Shown in pieces: positions 25,874 through 35,043 of a stretch of 64,000 bases of DNA (positions within the stretch are counted from its first letter, which is position 1; each line of letters opens with the position of its first letter). The notes under the pieces were generated by a model, which made no database searches, had not been told where the DNA came from, and saw nothing but the letters and a program-made list of their open reading frames with translations. A program made the position numbers and the translations under genes. This DNA comes from Streptomyces canus 299MFChir4.1 (lineage in GTDB: Bacteria > Actinomycetota > Actinomycetes > Streptomycetales > Streptomycetaceae), in contig NZ_KB911601.1 in the NCBI RefSeq assembly GCF_000383615.1, forward strand, positions 1-64,000, read 5' to 3'.

Positions 25874-26313
25874 ATCCGGCGCCGGACCAGCCTGCACGTG
25901 GTGCGGTCTCGCTCACCTGCCGGAAGAGACCCTCAAGGAGCGAGAAACCGACGATCCGCGCTTCCGGATCGTCCGCGAGGCGGATGAACCGAGCGAGGGG
26001 CGGCGGCGACCGCGGTGACGGCCCTCGGCCGGGACGCACCCGGTCGCTCGGACGAAGAGTTCTTCGCTGTGTGGCTTCTTCCCCTGGACCATTGTCCTGC
26101 CCGGCCACTACGGCTTCCCCTTGGACGCGAAGGCATCCGGAGTAGCCACCACGCATCCGGCTCCTCCCTCAGATCGAAGCCCACATGCGGAGCCGCGCCA
26201 GGTGTCGGTGTGCGCCGTGTCCCGCCGCTCGTTGAACGGTTACCGGCGCGGCGTGCGTGAGGAAATGCCGTTTCGAAGGCGACCGGGCCCTCGGCCCCGG
26301 CCCCTGTCACTCC

Positions 26314-26733
26314 TCAGGAGGCGGTGGTCTGCAGCCGCGCCCAACGCGTGATGCCACCCGAGTGGTGGCGAGTGCCATGGGCGGTGGCCAGGGCGCCGAC
26401 GACCTCCATGCCCCGGCCGTGCTCGTCATCGGAGCAGGACGAGATCCAAGGCCCTGCGCCCTTCGCGGCGCCGCCATCGCTCACGCCCACCCAGACACGG
26501 CTCCCGGTACGCTCACGGTGCAGATGCAGCATCACCGGTGGCTGCGCGTGCTCTACGGCATTGGTGACCAGTTCGGAGACCACCAGCAGGGCCGTATCAG
26601 TCGCTTCCTCGCTCACGTGCCATTCAGCAAGGACGGCGGCAGTGATCTTCCGGGCGGTACGCGCTGCCTCCGGTCGGTGCATGAGAAGCCAGCTGAAGTC
26701 ACCGACTCGCGAATGAGGAGAGGGTGTGCGCAT
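26314..26733 (-). CDS. SpoIIAB-like ATP-binding protein (HATPase_c_2)
   Basis: About 139 residues from the ATG at 26733; starts at 26838 or 26904 would add a Pro/Ala-rich extension. The Bergerat-fold motifs are present: SELVTNAVEHA (N box), WVGVSDGG (G1) and DEHGRGMEVVGALA (G2). These small Streptomyces proteins resemble anti-sigma-factor kinases and usually lack a linked sigma factor, as here. Role unknown. Confidence 0.85.
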   Translation of the reverse strand: MRTPSPHSRVGDFSWLLMHRPEAARTARKITAAVLAEWHVSEEATDTALLVVSELVTNAVEHAQPPVMLHLHRERTGSRVWVGVSDGGAAKGAGPWISSCSDDEHGRGMEVVGALATAHGTRHHSGGITRWARLQTTAS

Positions 26734-27055
26734 CGGTCCGTCCGGAGCTTTCGTTGCTTCTGCCGTACTCGGACGGGACGGGTTCTCGGCGTCCGCGTCC
26801 GCGACAGGTGAGATGAGGTTCCCCGTCGCTGGGTACATGACGCCGGCCCCTTCTTCCGCTTCCGCGTACCCAGACACCTTCAGCCCGGCGTCATGTCGGC
26901 GCATCAGCGGTCCTACCTACATAGCTACGCATTCCAAGTACCGCCGTGTGTCGACGGCCGTCGAGACACGAGAACTGCCGGGGCGGCAGGGAAGCGAGCC
27001 AGTCCTGTCGCCGTGACGTGGGAGGGGTATGAGGACGAGGGCCTGGAAGCGGGGA

Positions 27056-27556
27056 CTACCCGGCATTTTCCGGTCGCCAGCAAAGCGTCAGCAGAAGCCC
27101 TGCCCCGACCGCCCCCGCCAGGCCGATCGCGAACCCCGCCCACCCTGGCTGACCGATTCCGATCAGTCGGTCGAGCGAGATTCGCCCTGGGCCGGTTCCC
27201 GCGAGACTGAGTCCCGTTGCCGCAAGCACCATCACATACTCATAGCCCTCGCCGGGCCGGAAGATGAAGAACCCGTTCTTGGCGTGGTTGATCACCCATG
27301 CGACGACCATCGTGCCGACGACGCCGGCTCCGGCAACCGGGGTGAACAGGCCGAGCACCAGAAGCGCGCCTGATGCGACCTCGACGGCACTGGCGACAAT
27401 GGCATGCGCGTAACCAGGGCGCATGCCGAGGCCGGCGAACCATCCGGCCGTGCCGCGCAGTCGACCCCCGCCGAAAATGTGGTTCAACCCGTGGGCCAGG
27501 AACACCGCACCGATCACTCCGCGGAGGACCAGAAGAGCGAGGTCAGTCGATGACAT
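27056..27556 (-). CDS. DoxX-family membrane protein
   Basis: The 166-residue protein has four predicted helices: LALLVLRGVIGAVFLAHGL, the region after GYAHAIVASAVEVASGALLVLG, AGAGVVGTMVVAWVIN, and a C-terminal one. HGLNHIFGGG and HAKNGFFIFRPGEGYEY are the conserved polar loops of DoxX proteins. Family members are linked to redox or thiosulfate systems, but most have no known role. The ATG at 27556 has a poor ribosome-binding site. Confidence 0.85.
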   Translation of the reverse strand: MSSTDLALLVLRGVIGAVFLAHGLNHIFGGGRLRGTAGWFAGLGMRPGYAHAIVASAVEVASGALLVLGLFTPVAGAGVVGTMVVAWVINHAKNGFFIFRPGEGYEYVMVLAATGLSLAGTGPGRISLDRLIGIGQPGWAGFAIGLAGAVGAGLLLTLCWRPENAG

Positions 27557-27709
27557 GGCCGGACCGTAGCAGCAGAACAAGCAGGGCGCGCTGCTCCGGT
27601 TCCACTCCGCTGAACCGCCCGCCTCGACGCTGCTCCGCTACCGATGAGCATGCCGAGCTCTGCCGGCAAGCGGTAGCGGGTGCTGGTCCCGAATCCGGCC
27701 GCGCGCTGG

Positions 27710-27731
27710 GCGCAAGGGCCGGCCCTTGCGC
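27710..27731. repeat. 22-bp perfect palindrome
   Basis: GCGCAAGGGCC followed directly by its exact reverse complement GGCCCTTGCGC. It lies in the 27557-27890 stretch, which otherwise holds no recognisable gene, just before the Tn3 fragment. Possibly an element end or a stable hairpin. Confidence 0.5.
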
Positions 27732-27892
27732 ACGTGGGCGAGGGTGAGCAGGGTGCGTCAGCTTGCACTCAGGCTCCATTCCGTTCCGAGAGCGCTCCGC
27801 GTTCCCTCAGCCGGGCGGCGAGAAAGCGCAGGCAGGGGGGGTTGGAAAGGGCACAGTAAGGGGGCTGACGCGCAGGGACGTGATACATGCGC

Positions 27893-28110
27893 GGGGCAGT
27901 GTCTGCCGGGTCCCCGACTGGGCCCAGCTGGCCTTCGTGTCCGCGCCGATCATTCCGAAACTGGTGGCGGCCTGGCGGGCGCGGGGGCGAAGGAGTATCC
28001 CTCGGACCTGCGGGCGGCGGCCGGGCCGGTGCGGTACACGCTGCTGTCGACGCTGTGCCGCGTGCGTCAGACGGAGATCACCGATTCGCTGGTGGAGCAA
28101 GGTGATCTAT
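27893..28110 (+). pseudogene. Tn3-family transposase fragment
   Basis: The frame near 27995-28105 reads EYPSDLRAAAGPVRYTLLSTLCRVRQTEITDSLVE. This matches the block after the N-terminal DUF4158 domain of actinobacterial Tn3 transposases. An upstream part (VPDWAQLAFVSAPIIPKLVAAW) may belong in a shifted frame. No catalytic DDE region follows. A complementary N-terminal fragment lies at 35.8-36.4 kb in the opposite orientation. Confidence 0.65.
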
Positions 28111-28219
28111 CCGGTGACAGTCCGGTCCGCAGCCGCTCCGGGCCCGCCCGCCGGTGCTCGCGTCGGCCGGCGTCCGACCCCGGGAGGCGGCTCTGCCCCC
28201 GGGGTTGTCGGTCGGGACG

Positions 28220-29203
28220 TCAGGAGGCGAGCGTCTGCTGTGGCTGGGCCGAGGCGTCGAGGTGGCAGGCCACGGTGCCCGACTGCCCGGGGCCGACCGC
28301 CCGCTGCAGGGGTTCCACGGTGGCGCAGGTCGGCATCGCGGCGGGGCAGCGGGTGTGGAACCGGCACCCCGTCGGAATGTTGCTCGGGCTGGGCAGTTCG
28401 CCCTTGAGCAGCACCGTGTTCCGGTGCCGTTCGACGGCCGGGTCGGCCGACGGTGTCGCTGCGAGCAGCGCGCGGGTGTAGGGGTGGTGCGGCTGGTCGA
28501 AGACGGCTTGTGCTGTTCCCTGCTCCACCACGCGCCCCAGGTACATCACCGCGACCCGGTCGGAGATGCGCCGGATGAGCCCGAGGTCATGGCCGATGAA
28601 GAGGAGTCCGAGGCCGAACTCGCGTTGCAGGTCGAGGAAGAGGTTGATGATCTGGGCGCGGATCGACACATCGAGGGCGCTGACCGGTTCGTCGCAGATC
28701 AGCATGCGGGGTTCGACGGCCAGGGCCCGCGCGATGGCGACGCGCTGGCGCTGGCCGCCGGAGAGCGCGGAGGGCATCCGGTCGGCGTGGGTCGCCGACA
28801 GGCCGACCAGTTCCAGGAGTTCCAGGACCCGGGCCCGCCGGGACGACGGCCGGCCGATGCCGTGGATGTCGAGCACCTCGGCGATGGCCTTGCCGACGGT
28901 CAGCCGGGGGCTCAGCGAGGACAGCGGGTCCTGGAAGATGTACTGCACCTGACGCCGGTAGGCGCGCAGCCCCGAGCCGCGCAGGGAGCTGACGACCTGG
29001 CCGTCGAAGGCGACCCGGCCGCGGGCGGCCTTGTGCAGGCCCACGGCGGTGCGCGCGATCGTGGACTTGCCGCAGCCGGACTCGCCGACCAGGCCGACGA
29101 CCTCGTTGGCGTCGACGGAGAGGCTGGCGCCGTCCACCGCGGTGACCGTCGTGCCGCCGCTGGAGAACCTCACGGTGAGGTCCTCGATGCTCAACAGGCT
29201 CAT
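28220..29203 (-). CDS. Peptide/nickel-type ABC transporter ATP-binding protein (DppF type)
   Basis: The 327-residue protein has Walker A GESGCGKST, signature LSGGQRQRVAIARAL, Walker B MLICDEPVSALD and the H-loop HDLGLI. The C-terminal oligopeptide/dipeptide domain ends with three Cys (GCRFHTRCPAAMPTC) as in OppF/DppF proteins. It pairs with the upstream ATPase. Last gene of a five-gene transporter operon; 4-bp overlap with the gene before. Confidence 0.93.
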   Translation of the reverse strand: MSLLSIEDLTVRFSSGGTTVTAVDGASLSVDANEVVGLVGESGCGKSTIARTAVGLHKAARGRVAFDGQVVSSLRGSGLRAYRRQVQYIFQDPLSSLSPRLTVGKAIAEVLDIHGIGRPSSRRARVLELLELVGLSATHADRMPSALSGGQRQRVAIARALAVEPRMLICDEPVSALDVSIRAQIINLFLDLQREFGLGLLFIGHDLGLIRRISDRVAVMYLGRVVEQGTAQAVFDQPHHPYTRALLAATPSADPAVERHRNTVLLKGELPSPSNIPTGCRFHTRCPAAMPTCATVEPLQRAVGPGQSGTVACHLDASAQPQQTLAS

Positions 29204-30252
29204 GCGCGGACCGCCTTCTGCTCGTCGGGCTCGGTGAGGGGTTCGTGGCGCGGGTGTTTCCAGCAGGCGGACGCCTGCCGGCCGCCGGTGCGGGTCCGCA
29301 GCGGCACCAGGACGGGGACGAGGTCGGCGCAGGACGCCTCGGCGAGTTCGCAGCGGTCCGCGAACCGGCAGCCCTCGCCCACCCGGGCCAGGTCCGGGGG
29401 CAGTCCGGGCAGCACCCGGAACGGCTCCTTGGCGCCGGCGCGGGCGTCGGCGATCGAGGCGAGGAGACCGGAGGTGTAGGGGTGGTCGGGGTCGCCGAGC
29501 ACGCTGACGGCGTCGCCGTACTCCACCACGCGTCCGGCGTACATGACGGCGATCTTGTCGGCGATGGACGCCACGACTCCCATGTCGTGGGTGATGAGCA
29601 CCAGCGCGAGGCCCCGTTCGGCCTGGATGGTGCGGAGCAGTTCCAGCAGTTGGGCCTGGGTGGTCACGTCGAGCGCGGTCGTCGGTTCGTCCGCGATGAG
29701 GACGGTGGGCTCACCGGCTATCGCGAGGGCCACCAGGGCGCGTTGCCGCATGCCGCCGCTCATTTCGTGCGGGTAGGCGGCGTACCGTGCCCGTGGGTCG
29801 GCGATGCCCACCTGGCCGAGCAGTTCGACGGCCCGCTCGCGGGCGTCCGCGGTGCTCAGGCCCAGGTGGGCCTGGACGCTGCGGGCGATCTGGGGGCCGA
29901 CCCGGCGCATCGGGTTGAAGGCGGTGAGCGGGTCCTGGAAGATGACGCCGACGTCGCTGCCGAGGATCTTCGCGCGTTCGGTGTCGGGGAGTCCGAGCAC
30001 ATCGCGTCCGTGCAGCAGCACCTGTCCGCCGGTGTCGCAGGCCACGTTGGCGGGCAGCAGGCCGAAGATGCCCAGGGTGGACACGGTCTTGCCGGAGCCG
30101 GACTCACCGACGATGGCGAGCGTCTCGCCGGGCGCTACCGACCAGCTCACCTCGTCGACGATGGTGATGCTCTGTGCGCGGGTGTGCAGCCGGATGGAGA
30201 AGTCGCGCGCTTCGAGGGCCGGTCCGGCGCCTGCGGTCGCGGGGGCGGTCAT
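29200..30252 (-). CDS. Peptide/nickel-type ABC transporter ATP-binding protein (DppD type)
   Basis: The 350-residue protein has Walker A GESGSGKT, signature MSGGMRQRALVALAI, Walker B VLIADEPTTALD and H-loop HDMGVVA. The C-terminal domain has GCRFADRCELAEASC. Signature MSGGMRQR and the linker are typical of the OppD/DppD partner. It overlaps the permease gene by 4 bp. Confidence 0.93.
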   Translation of the reverse strand: MTAPATAGAGPALEARDFSIRLHTRAQSITIVDEVSWSVAPGETLAIVGESGSGKTVSTLGIFGLLPANVACDTGGQVLLHGRDVLGLPDTERAKILGSDVGVIFQDPLTAFNPMRRVGPQIARSVQAHLGLSTADARERAVELLGQVGIADPRARYAAYPHEMSGGMRQRALVALAIAGEPTVLIADEPTTALDVTTQAQLLELLRTIQAERGLALVLITHDMGVVASIADKIAVMYAGRVVEYGDAVSVLGDPDHPYTSGLLASIADARAGAKEPFRVLPGLPPDLARVGEGCRFADRCELAEASCADLVPVLVPLRTRTGGRQASACWKHPRHEPLTEPDEQKAVRA

Positions 30253-31190
30253 GAGGACACCACCTTCTTGGCGAGGGGGTCGCGGCTGGTGGTGACGGCG
30301 GTCCGCGTGGCGCGGGGCGACAGCGCGGGCAGTCGGCGCAGCCGGCGTGCGACGGTGGCCTGCGGGAGCGCCCCCGGGCTGGAGCGCAGCGCGATGGACC
30401 GGCTGAACATGTTGAGGGTCACCACGAATAGGGTGAGTGCCGCCCCCGGGAGGATCACGAGTACCGGGTCGGACTCAAGGTACCGGGTGCCGTCGACGAG
30501 CATCTGGCCCCACTCGGACTGCGGCGGTTTCACGCCCATGCCGAGGAAGCTGAGGGAGGCGACGGACAGAGCGACGAGTCCCGCGTCCCCGGCGGCGTAG
30601 ACCAGCGCCGGGCCGATCGCGGCGGGCACCAGGTGCCGGCCGAAGATGCGCAGCGGAGACGCGCCGAGCACTTTCAGCGCCTCGATGTGCGGCTGTTCCT
30701 TGGTCGAGAGGACGACGCTGCGAGCGAGGCGGGCGTACGCCGACCACCAACCGAGCGTGAGGGCGACGACCATCGTGAAGTAGCCGGTGCCGAAGGCGCC
30801 GATCACCGCGAGGGCGATGACCATGCTGGGGATGCTCATGAAGACATCGGTGACCCGCATGACCAGTTCGTCGACGAGGCCGCCGACCGCGCCGGCGATC
30901 ACTCCGACGAGCCCGCCCACCAGGATCGCGCAGCCGATCACCGCGGCCACTGCCGTGATCGTCGTCTGGGACGCGTACAGCAGGCGGCTGAGCAGGTCGC
31001 GGCCGAGGTGGTCGGTGCCGAGCCAGTGGTGGGAGGTCGGGCCGCCGAAGGCGTGGCCGAGGTCGATGACATTGGGGTCGTAGGGAGCGAGCAGCGGCGC
31101 GGTCAGGCCCACAGCGACCACGATGAACACCGCGATGCCCGCAGCCCTGGGTATGCCGCGCAGCGCGGCGGCCACTCGGGTGCGGATCAT
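30249..31190 (-). CDS. Peptide/nickel-type ABC transporter permease (DppC type)
   Basis: The 313-residue protein has an N-terminal helix, the loop HWLGTDHLGRDLLSRLLYA characteristic of DppC/OppC/NikC, and five more helices. The EAA-like cytoplasmic loop EALKVLGASPLRIFGRHLVP contacts the ATPases. A basic C-terminal tail of about 45 residues is longer than usual. It overlaps both neighbours by 4 bp. Confidence 0.93.
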   Translation of the reverse strand: MIRTRVAAALRGIPRAAGIAVFIVVAVGLTAPLLAPYDPNVIDLGHAFGGPTSHHWLGTDHLGRDLLSRLLYASQTTITAVAAVIGCAILVGGLVGVIAGAVGGLVDELVMRVTDVFMSIPSMVIALAVIGAFGTGYFTMVVALTLGWWSAYARLARSVVLSTKEQPHIEALKVLGASPLRIFGRHLVPAAIGPALVYAAGDAGLVALSVASLSFLGMGVKPPQSEWGQMLVDGTRYLESDPVLVILPGAALTLFVVTLNMFSRSIALRSSPGALPQATVARRLRRLPALSPRATRTAVTTSRDPLAKKVVSS

Positions 31191-32140
31191 GTGGTTCCCT
31201 TCCTGAGCGAGCGACGGACTCTCGGGTCCAGGACTCCCTGGACGAGGTCGGCCATCAGGTTGAGGACGATCAGGACGACGACGAAGAGGAGGAGTACGGC
31301 CTGCATCACCGGGAAGTCCCGGAACAGCAGTCCGCGCAGAAAGTAGTCACCGATGCCGGGCCAGGCGAAGATCGTCTCGACGATCGTGGTGCCGGGCAGC
31401 AGGGTGAAGCCGACCTGGGTGAGGAAGACGGTCACCGCCTGCGGGGCGATGTTGGGCAGGACGTCACGCACCAGCACCGCACCGGGCAGTGCGCCGACGC
31501 TCCGACTCGTGATGACGTACTGCTGGGTCATCGCCTCCTCGACCAGGACCCGGGTGACGATCGCGAAGATGGCGGCGGAGCTGCAGCCGAGGGTCACCGC
31601 AGGCAGCACCCAGGACGCGGGGCCGCTCTCTCCGATGGCGGGGAACAGAGGTGACTTCAACGCGAAGGCCAGCAGCAGGAGCGGGCCCAGGAAGAACATC
31701 GGCACCGACACCCCGGCCATCGCCACGCCCCGCGTCGCGCGGTCGATCCAGCCGCCCGGACGCCAGGCGCCGAGGCCGGCCAGCAGGACTCCGAGCAGGA
31801 GGGCGAACACCGCGGCGCACAGAATGAGGATCACCGTCACGCCGACCTTCTCGGTGAGGTCCTGGGCGACCAGCCGGCCGTTCTGGAAGGAGTTGCCGAA
31901 GTCACCGCGCAACGCGTGTCCGATCCAGGACAGGTAGCGCTCCGCGGCGGAGCGGTCGAGCCCTAGCTCGGACCGCACCTGTGCCACGTTCTCGACGGTG
32001 GTGTTCGCCCCGTAGCGCCGCTCCGCCAGGAGTTTCGCCGGGTCTCCGGGGGCGAGGTCCACCAGCAGGAAGATCAGTACCGACGCCAGGGTGAACGTGA
32101 TGGCGGCCACTCCGAGCCGACGCAGGATCATGCGCACCAT
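31187..32140 (-). CDS. Peptide/nickel-type ABC transporter permease (DppB type)
   Basis: The 317-residue protein has six predicted helices, the periplasmic loop with PGDPAKLLAERRYG and GLDRSAAERYLSWIGHALRGDFGNSF, and the EAA-like loop SVGALPGAVLVRDVLP, all as in DppB/NikB. Its ATG at 32140 lies one base after the binding-protein stop codon. Confidence 0.93.
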   Translation of the reverse strand: MVRMILRRLGVAAITFTLASVLIFLLVDLAPGDPAKLLAERRYGANTTVENVAQVRSELGLDRSAAERYLSWIGHALRGDFGNSFQNGRLVAQDLTEKVGVTVILILCAAVFALLLGVLLAGLGAWRPGGWIDRATRGVAMAGVSVPMFFLGPLLLLAFALKSPLFPAIGESGPASWVLPAVTLGCSSAAIFAIVTRVLVEEAMTQQYVITSRSVGALPGAVLVRDVLPNIAPQAVTVFLTQVGFTLLPGTTIVETIFAWPGIGDYFLRGLLFRDFPVMQAVLLLFVVVLIVLNLMADLVQGVLDPRVRRSLRKGTT

Positions 32141-32141
32141 G

Positions 32142-33770
32142 TCAGTCCCCCGACATCCAGATCCCGTCGAGCGGGAAGTCGTAGTCGGTCGGGGCGAGTT
32201 TCACGTCGTGCGCTCGGGGGCCTGACGCCCACAGCCGCTGCGGGTAGACCAGCGGGACGAAGGCGCTGGTGTCGTCGAGCAGGCGGTAGATCGCGGTGAT
32301 GGCGGTGTCGCGCTCCTTCTCGGTGCGTGCCGTGACCGCCTTCTCGATGAGCGGGTCGAGCCGTGCGGGGTCGGTCCAGATCTTTCCGTCGGAGCTGGCC
32401 AGGGTACTGAGGAAGCTGTTGGTGAGGGTGCCGAGCGGGTCGTAGGGAGCGCCGATGGTGTAGAAGATCGTCATGTCGTACTCGCCGGCGGGTACGGCGT
32501 CGTGCGAGGTGGCGTGGTCGGTGGCGTTGATCTGGACGTTGACGCCGATCTTCTTGAGGGTGGCCTGGATGACCTCGGCGAGCTGGCGTACGCCGGGCTG
32601 GTTCTCCTCGGCGACGAGGATGTCGAGTTTCAGCGGGACGCCGTTCTTGCTGCGGGTGCCCTGCCCGGTCCAGCCGGCTTTCTGCAGTACCTGGCGGGCC
32701 GCTTCGAGGTCGGCTGCCGGCGCCGGTTTGCCCTCGCCGGTCGGCACGGTGCCGGGCATGAGCGATCCTGCCGGGTCGGCGAAGCCGAAGTAGCGGCTCT
32801 GGGCGATGGCCTTGCGGTCGATGGCGAGGCTGATCGCCTTGCGGACGGCCGGGTCGGAGGTGAGCCGTTTGCGGTCGGGGTTGAAGCCGAGTATCTGGGT
32901 GGTGGTGCCGGGCGCCGCGCTGAGTTTGACGCCGCCGCCGGGACGGTTCTTGAGCTCCTGGGCGTCCTCGGGGAGCATCGAGCCGGTCCAGGCCCCGCCG
33001 ATCAGGTCGATGTCGCCGCTGCGGAGCGCGGTCAGCCGGGTCTTGGCGTCGGGGATGACCTTGAGGTCGACCTCCGCGAACTCGGGGGCGTGGCCCCAGT
33101 AGTCCTTGTTGCGGGTCAGCACGGTCTCGGTGGGGCCGTTGCTCTTGACGACCCAGGGGCCGGTGCCGATGGGTTTGCCGCCGTACTTGCCGTCGGCGGT
33201 GAAGACCTTCGGGCTCAGGAAGCGCACCGGGCGCACCAGGCTGAGGTCGCGCAGCACGTAGGCGTAGGGCTTCGACAGCTTGAGGGTGAGGGTGAGGTCG
33301 TTGGTGGCGGTGATGTCGGTGACGAGCGCGGACGTCACGAGGAAGTCCTTGAGGTTGGGATCGCCGATCCACATGTGGAGGCTCTTCTTCGCCGCTTCGG
33401 CGGTCCAGGGGCTGCCGTCGGAGAAGGTCACGCCGGGACGCAGGTGGAAGGTGTAGGTCTTGCCGTCCGCCGATATCTCCCAGGACTTGGCGAGCGCGGG
33501 GAGGATCTTGCCGTTCTCGCCGGAGGCGACCAGGGGTTCGAAGACCATCGACTGGACGTTGAAGATGCCTTTGAAGGCGAACGGATCGAGGTCGTCCGCG
33601 GCGCGGTTGATGCCGATGGTCAGGACGCCGTCGGGGTTCTTCACGGCCGAGGCGCCACCGCCGGAGCCGCCGCAGGCCGCGGTCACGAAGAGGGCCGCCG
33701 CGGAGAGTGTCAGGGCCGCCGTGCGGCGCGCATGGCGCCGACCCGCGGGTCGTGCGAAGCCTCTTGACAT
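32142..33770 (-). CDS. Family 5 solute-binding lipoprotein of the ABC transporter
   Basis: The 542-residue precursor starts at the ATG at 33770 after GGAGGC. It has an Arg-rich start, a hydrophobic signal and the lipobox TAACGGSG. The SBP family 5 fold (PF00496) is shown by NRAADDLDPFAFKG, VFEPLVASGENGKILPALAKSWE, YTFHLRPGVTFSDG and PIGTGPWVVKS. These proteins bind peptides, nickel complexes, opines or sugars; the ligand cannot be told from the sequence. The FAD amine oxidase next upstream suggests an amine or amino-acid derivative. Confidence 0.93.
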   Translation of the reverse strand: MSRGFARPAGRRHARRTAALTLSAAALFVTAACGGSGGGASAVKNPDGVLTIGINRAADDLDPFAFKGIFNVQSMVFEPLVASGENGKILPALAKSWEISADGKTYTFHLRPGVTFSDGSPWTAEAAKKSLHMWIGDPNLKDFLVTSALVTDITATNDLTLTLKLSKPYAYVLRDLSLVRPVRFLSPKVFTADGKYGGKPIGTGPWVVKSNGPTETVLTRNKDYWGHAPEFAEVDLKVIPDAKTRLTALRSGDIDLIGGAWTGSMLPEDAQELKNRPGGGVKLSAAPGTTTQILGFNPDRKRLTSDPAVRKAISLAIDRKAIAQSRYFGFADPAGSLMPGTVPTGEGKPAPAADLEAARQVLQKAGWTGQGTRSKNGVPLKLDILVAEENQPGVRQLAEVIQATLKKIGVNVQINATDHATSHDAVPAGEYDMTIFYTIGAPYDPLGTLTNSFLSTLASSDGKIWTDPARLDPLIEKAVTARTEKERDTAITAIYRLLDDTSAFVPLVYPQRLWASGPRAHDVKLAPTDYDFPLDGIWMSGD

Positions 33771-33798
33771 CGTGCCTCCATGAGTCTTTCGGATGGTT

Positions 33799-34932
33799 CT
33801 ACCGGAAACGGGCGAGACGGAACGGTTCGAGAGCTTCCTCGGGCCGTCCGGACAGCAGCTCGGCGGCGATGAACTTGCCGAGAGTGGGGGCCAGGCTGAT
33901 CCCGCTGTGGGTGACGGCCACGTACAGGTTGGGCACGTCGGCGTCGGCACCGGTGATGGAGACGCCGTCGGCCGGCAGGGCGCGCAGGCACACGGTCGCC
34001 GAGGTCACGTCGCAGTCGCGCAGCGCGGGTACGGTTTTCGCCGCCACCGTCAGCAGTGCCTCGGCTCCGCGCAGGGCCTCCTCGGGCGAGGTGTCGGCGG
34101 TGAGTTCCAGGCCGTGGCCCTCCCCGGTGAGCATGATCTCGCCGGGCCGATGGGGCCGGACCACGAAGTCGTCGCCGCCGCCCATGATCTGGTGGCGCAG
34201 CCCGTCGGCGGGGGCCGTGGCGCGGGCGACGATGCCGGGGACGGAGGCGTCGGCGCGGGCCGCCATCGGCACGGTGACCCCGGCGAGGGCCGCGATGTCG
34301 GCGGTCCAGACACCGGCCGTGACGACGACCTGGCCGGTGCGGATCCGCTCCCCCGAGGCGAGCCGGACCGAGGTGACGCGTGCGGAGCCGCCGTCCTGGT
34401 CGAATCCGACCACGTCGCCGGTGCGGAAGGAGACGTTGCCGCCTTCGAGCCGGCGGGCGATGTCGGTGACGAGGGCGGGCCCGTCGATCCAGCCCTCGTC
34501 GGGGTACCAGGCGGCGGCGGAGCCCTCGTCCACGACCAGTTCGGGGTAGCGGGCCGCCAGGCGTTCGGGGTCGAGGTACTGGGTGAGGTACCCCTGGCCG
34601 ACCAGTCGCCGCACGTCCCCCTCCAGCGCGGCGGCCTGGTCGGCCGCGACGACCTCCAGGTTGCCGGTGACGTGCATCCAGTCCCCGGGGATCTCGAGGG
34701 CCAGTTCGTACGCGTCGCACCAGCCGTCCACGCTGAGCCGCACGTAGTCGGGCCCGTAGCCGCGCCGGACCTTGCTGCTCGCGTTCATCCACGCGAACGT
34801 CGAGTTCGTCGTCGCCCCGCCCGGCTCGGCGCGGTCGACGATGATCACGTCGAGCCCCGAGTCGCGCAGGTTCCACGCCAGTGTCGCGCCGACGATCCCG
34901 GCGCCCACGATGACGATGTCCGCTTGCTCCAC
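33799..34932 (-). CDS. FAD-dependent amine/D-amino-acid-type oxidoreductase
   Basis: The 377-residue DAO-family protein (PF01266) opens with ADIVIVGAGIVGATLAWNL (dinucleotide fold, GxGxxG), then IIVDRAEPGGATTNSTFAWMNA and a C-terminal GVSITGADADVPNLYVAVTHSGISLAPTLGK that closes the flavin site. Relatives oxidise D-amino acids, glycine, sarcosine or opines to imines with release of peroxide or through a carrier. GTG start after GGGGAGAG. First gene of the transporter operon, divergent from the GntR gene. Confidence 0.9.
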   Translation of the reverse strand: MEQADIVIVGAGIVGATLAWNLRDSGLDVIIVDRAEPGGATTNSTFAWMNASSKVRRGYGPDYVRLSVDGWCDAYELALEIPGDWMHVTGNLEVVAADQAAALEGDVRRLVGQGYLTQYLDPERLAARYPELVVDEGSAAAWYPDEGWIDGPALVTDIARRLEGGNVSFRTGDVVGFDQDGGSARVTSVRLASGERIRTGQVVVTAGVWTADIAALAGVTVPMAARADASVPGIVARATAPADGLRHQIMGGGDDFVVRPHRPGEIMLTGEGHGLELTADTSPEEALRGAEALLTVAAKTVPALRDCDVTSATVCLRALPADGVSITGADADVPNLYVAVTHSGISLAPTLGKFIAAELLSGRPEEALEPFRLARFR

Positions 34933-34957
34933 AATCTCTCCCCACGGTCAACGATTT

Positions 34958-34970
34958 ATTGTTCGACAAT
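34958..34970. promoter_or_regulatory. GntR-type operator ATTGT-TCG-ACAAT
   Basis: Interrupted palindrome in the AT-rich 111-bp gap between the oxidoreductase and the GntR gene. FCD-type GntR proteins often bind sites of this TTGTnnACAA kind; probably controls both directions. Confidence 0.6.
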
Positions 34971-35043
34971 TGATGAAGCGACATTGAACAGGTAACCTGG
35001 TACCCCGTCAAGGGCTCATCGGTAGAGATGCGGCCCGGCGGCC

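Noticed and set aside
25874..26313. Short open frames on both strands between LysR and the kinase gene
   Set aside because: No start with a ribosome-binding site, no family resemblance, and frames overlap one another.
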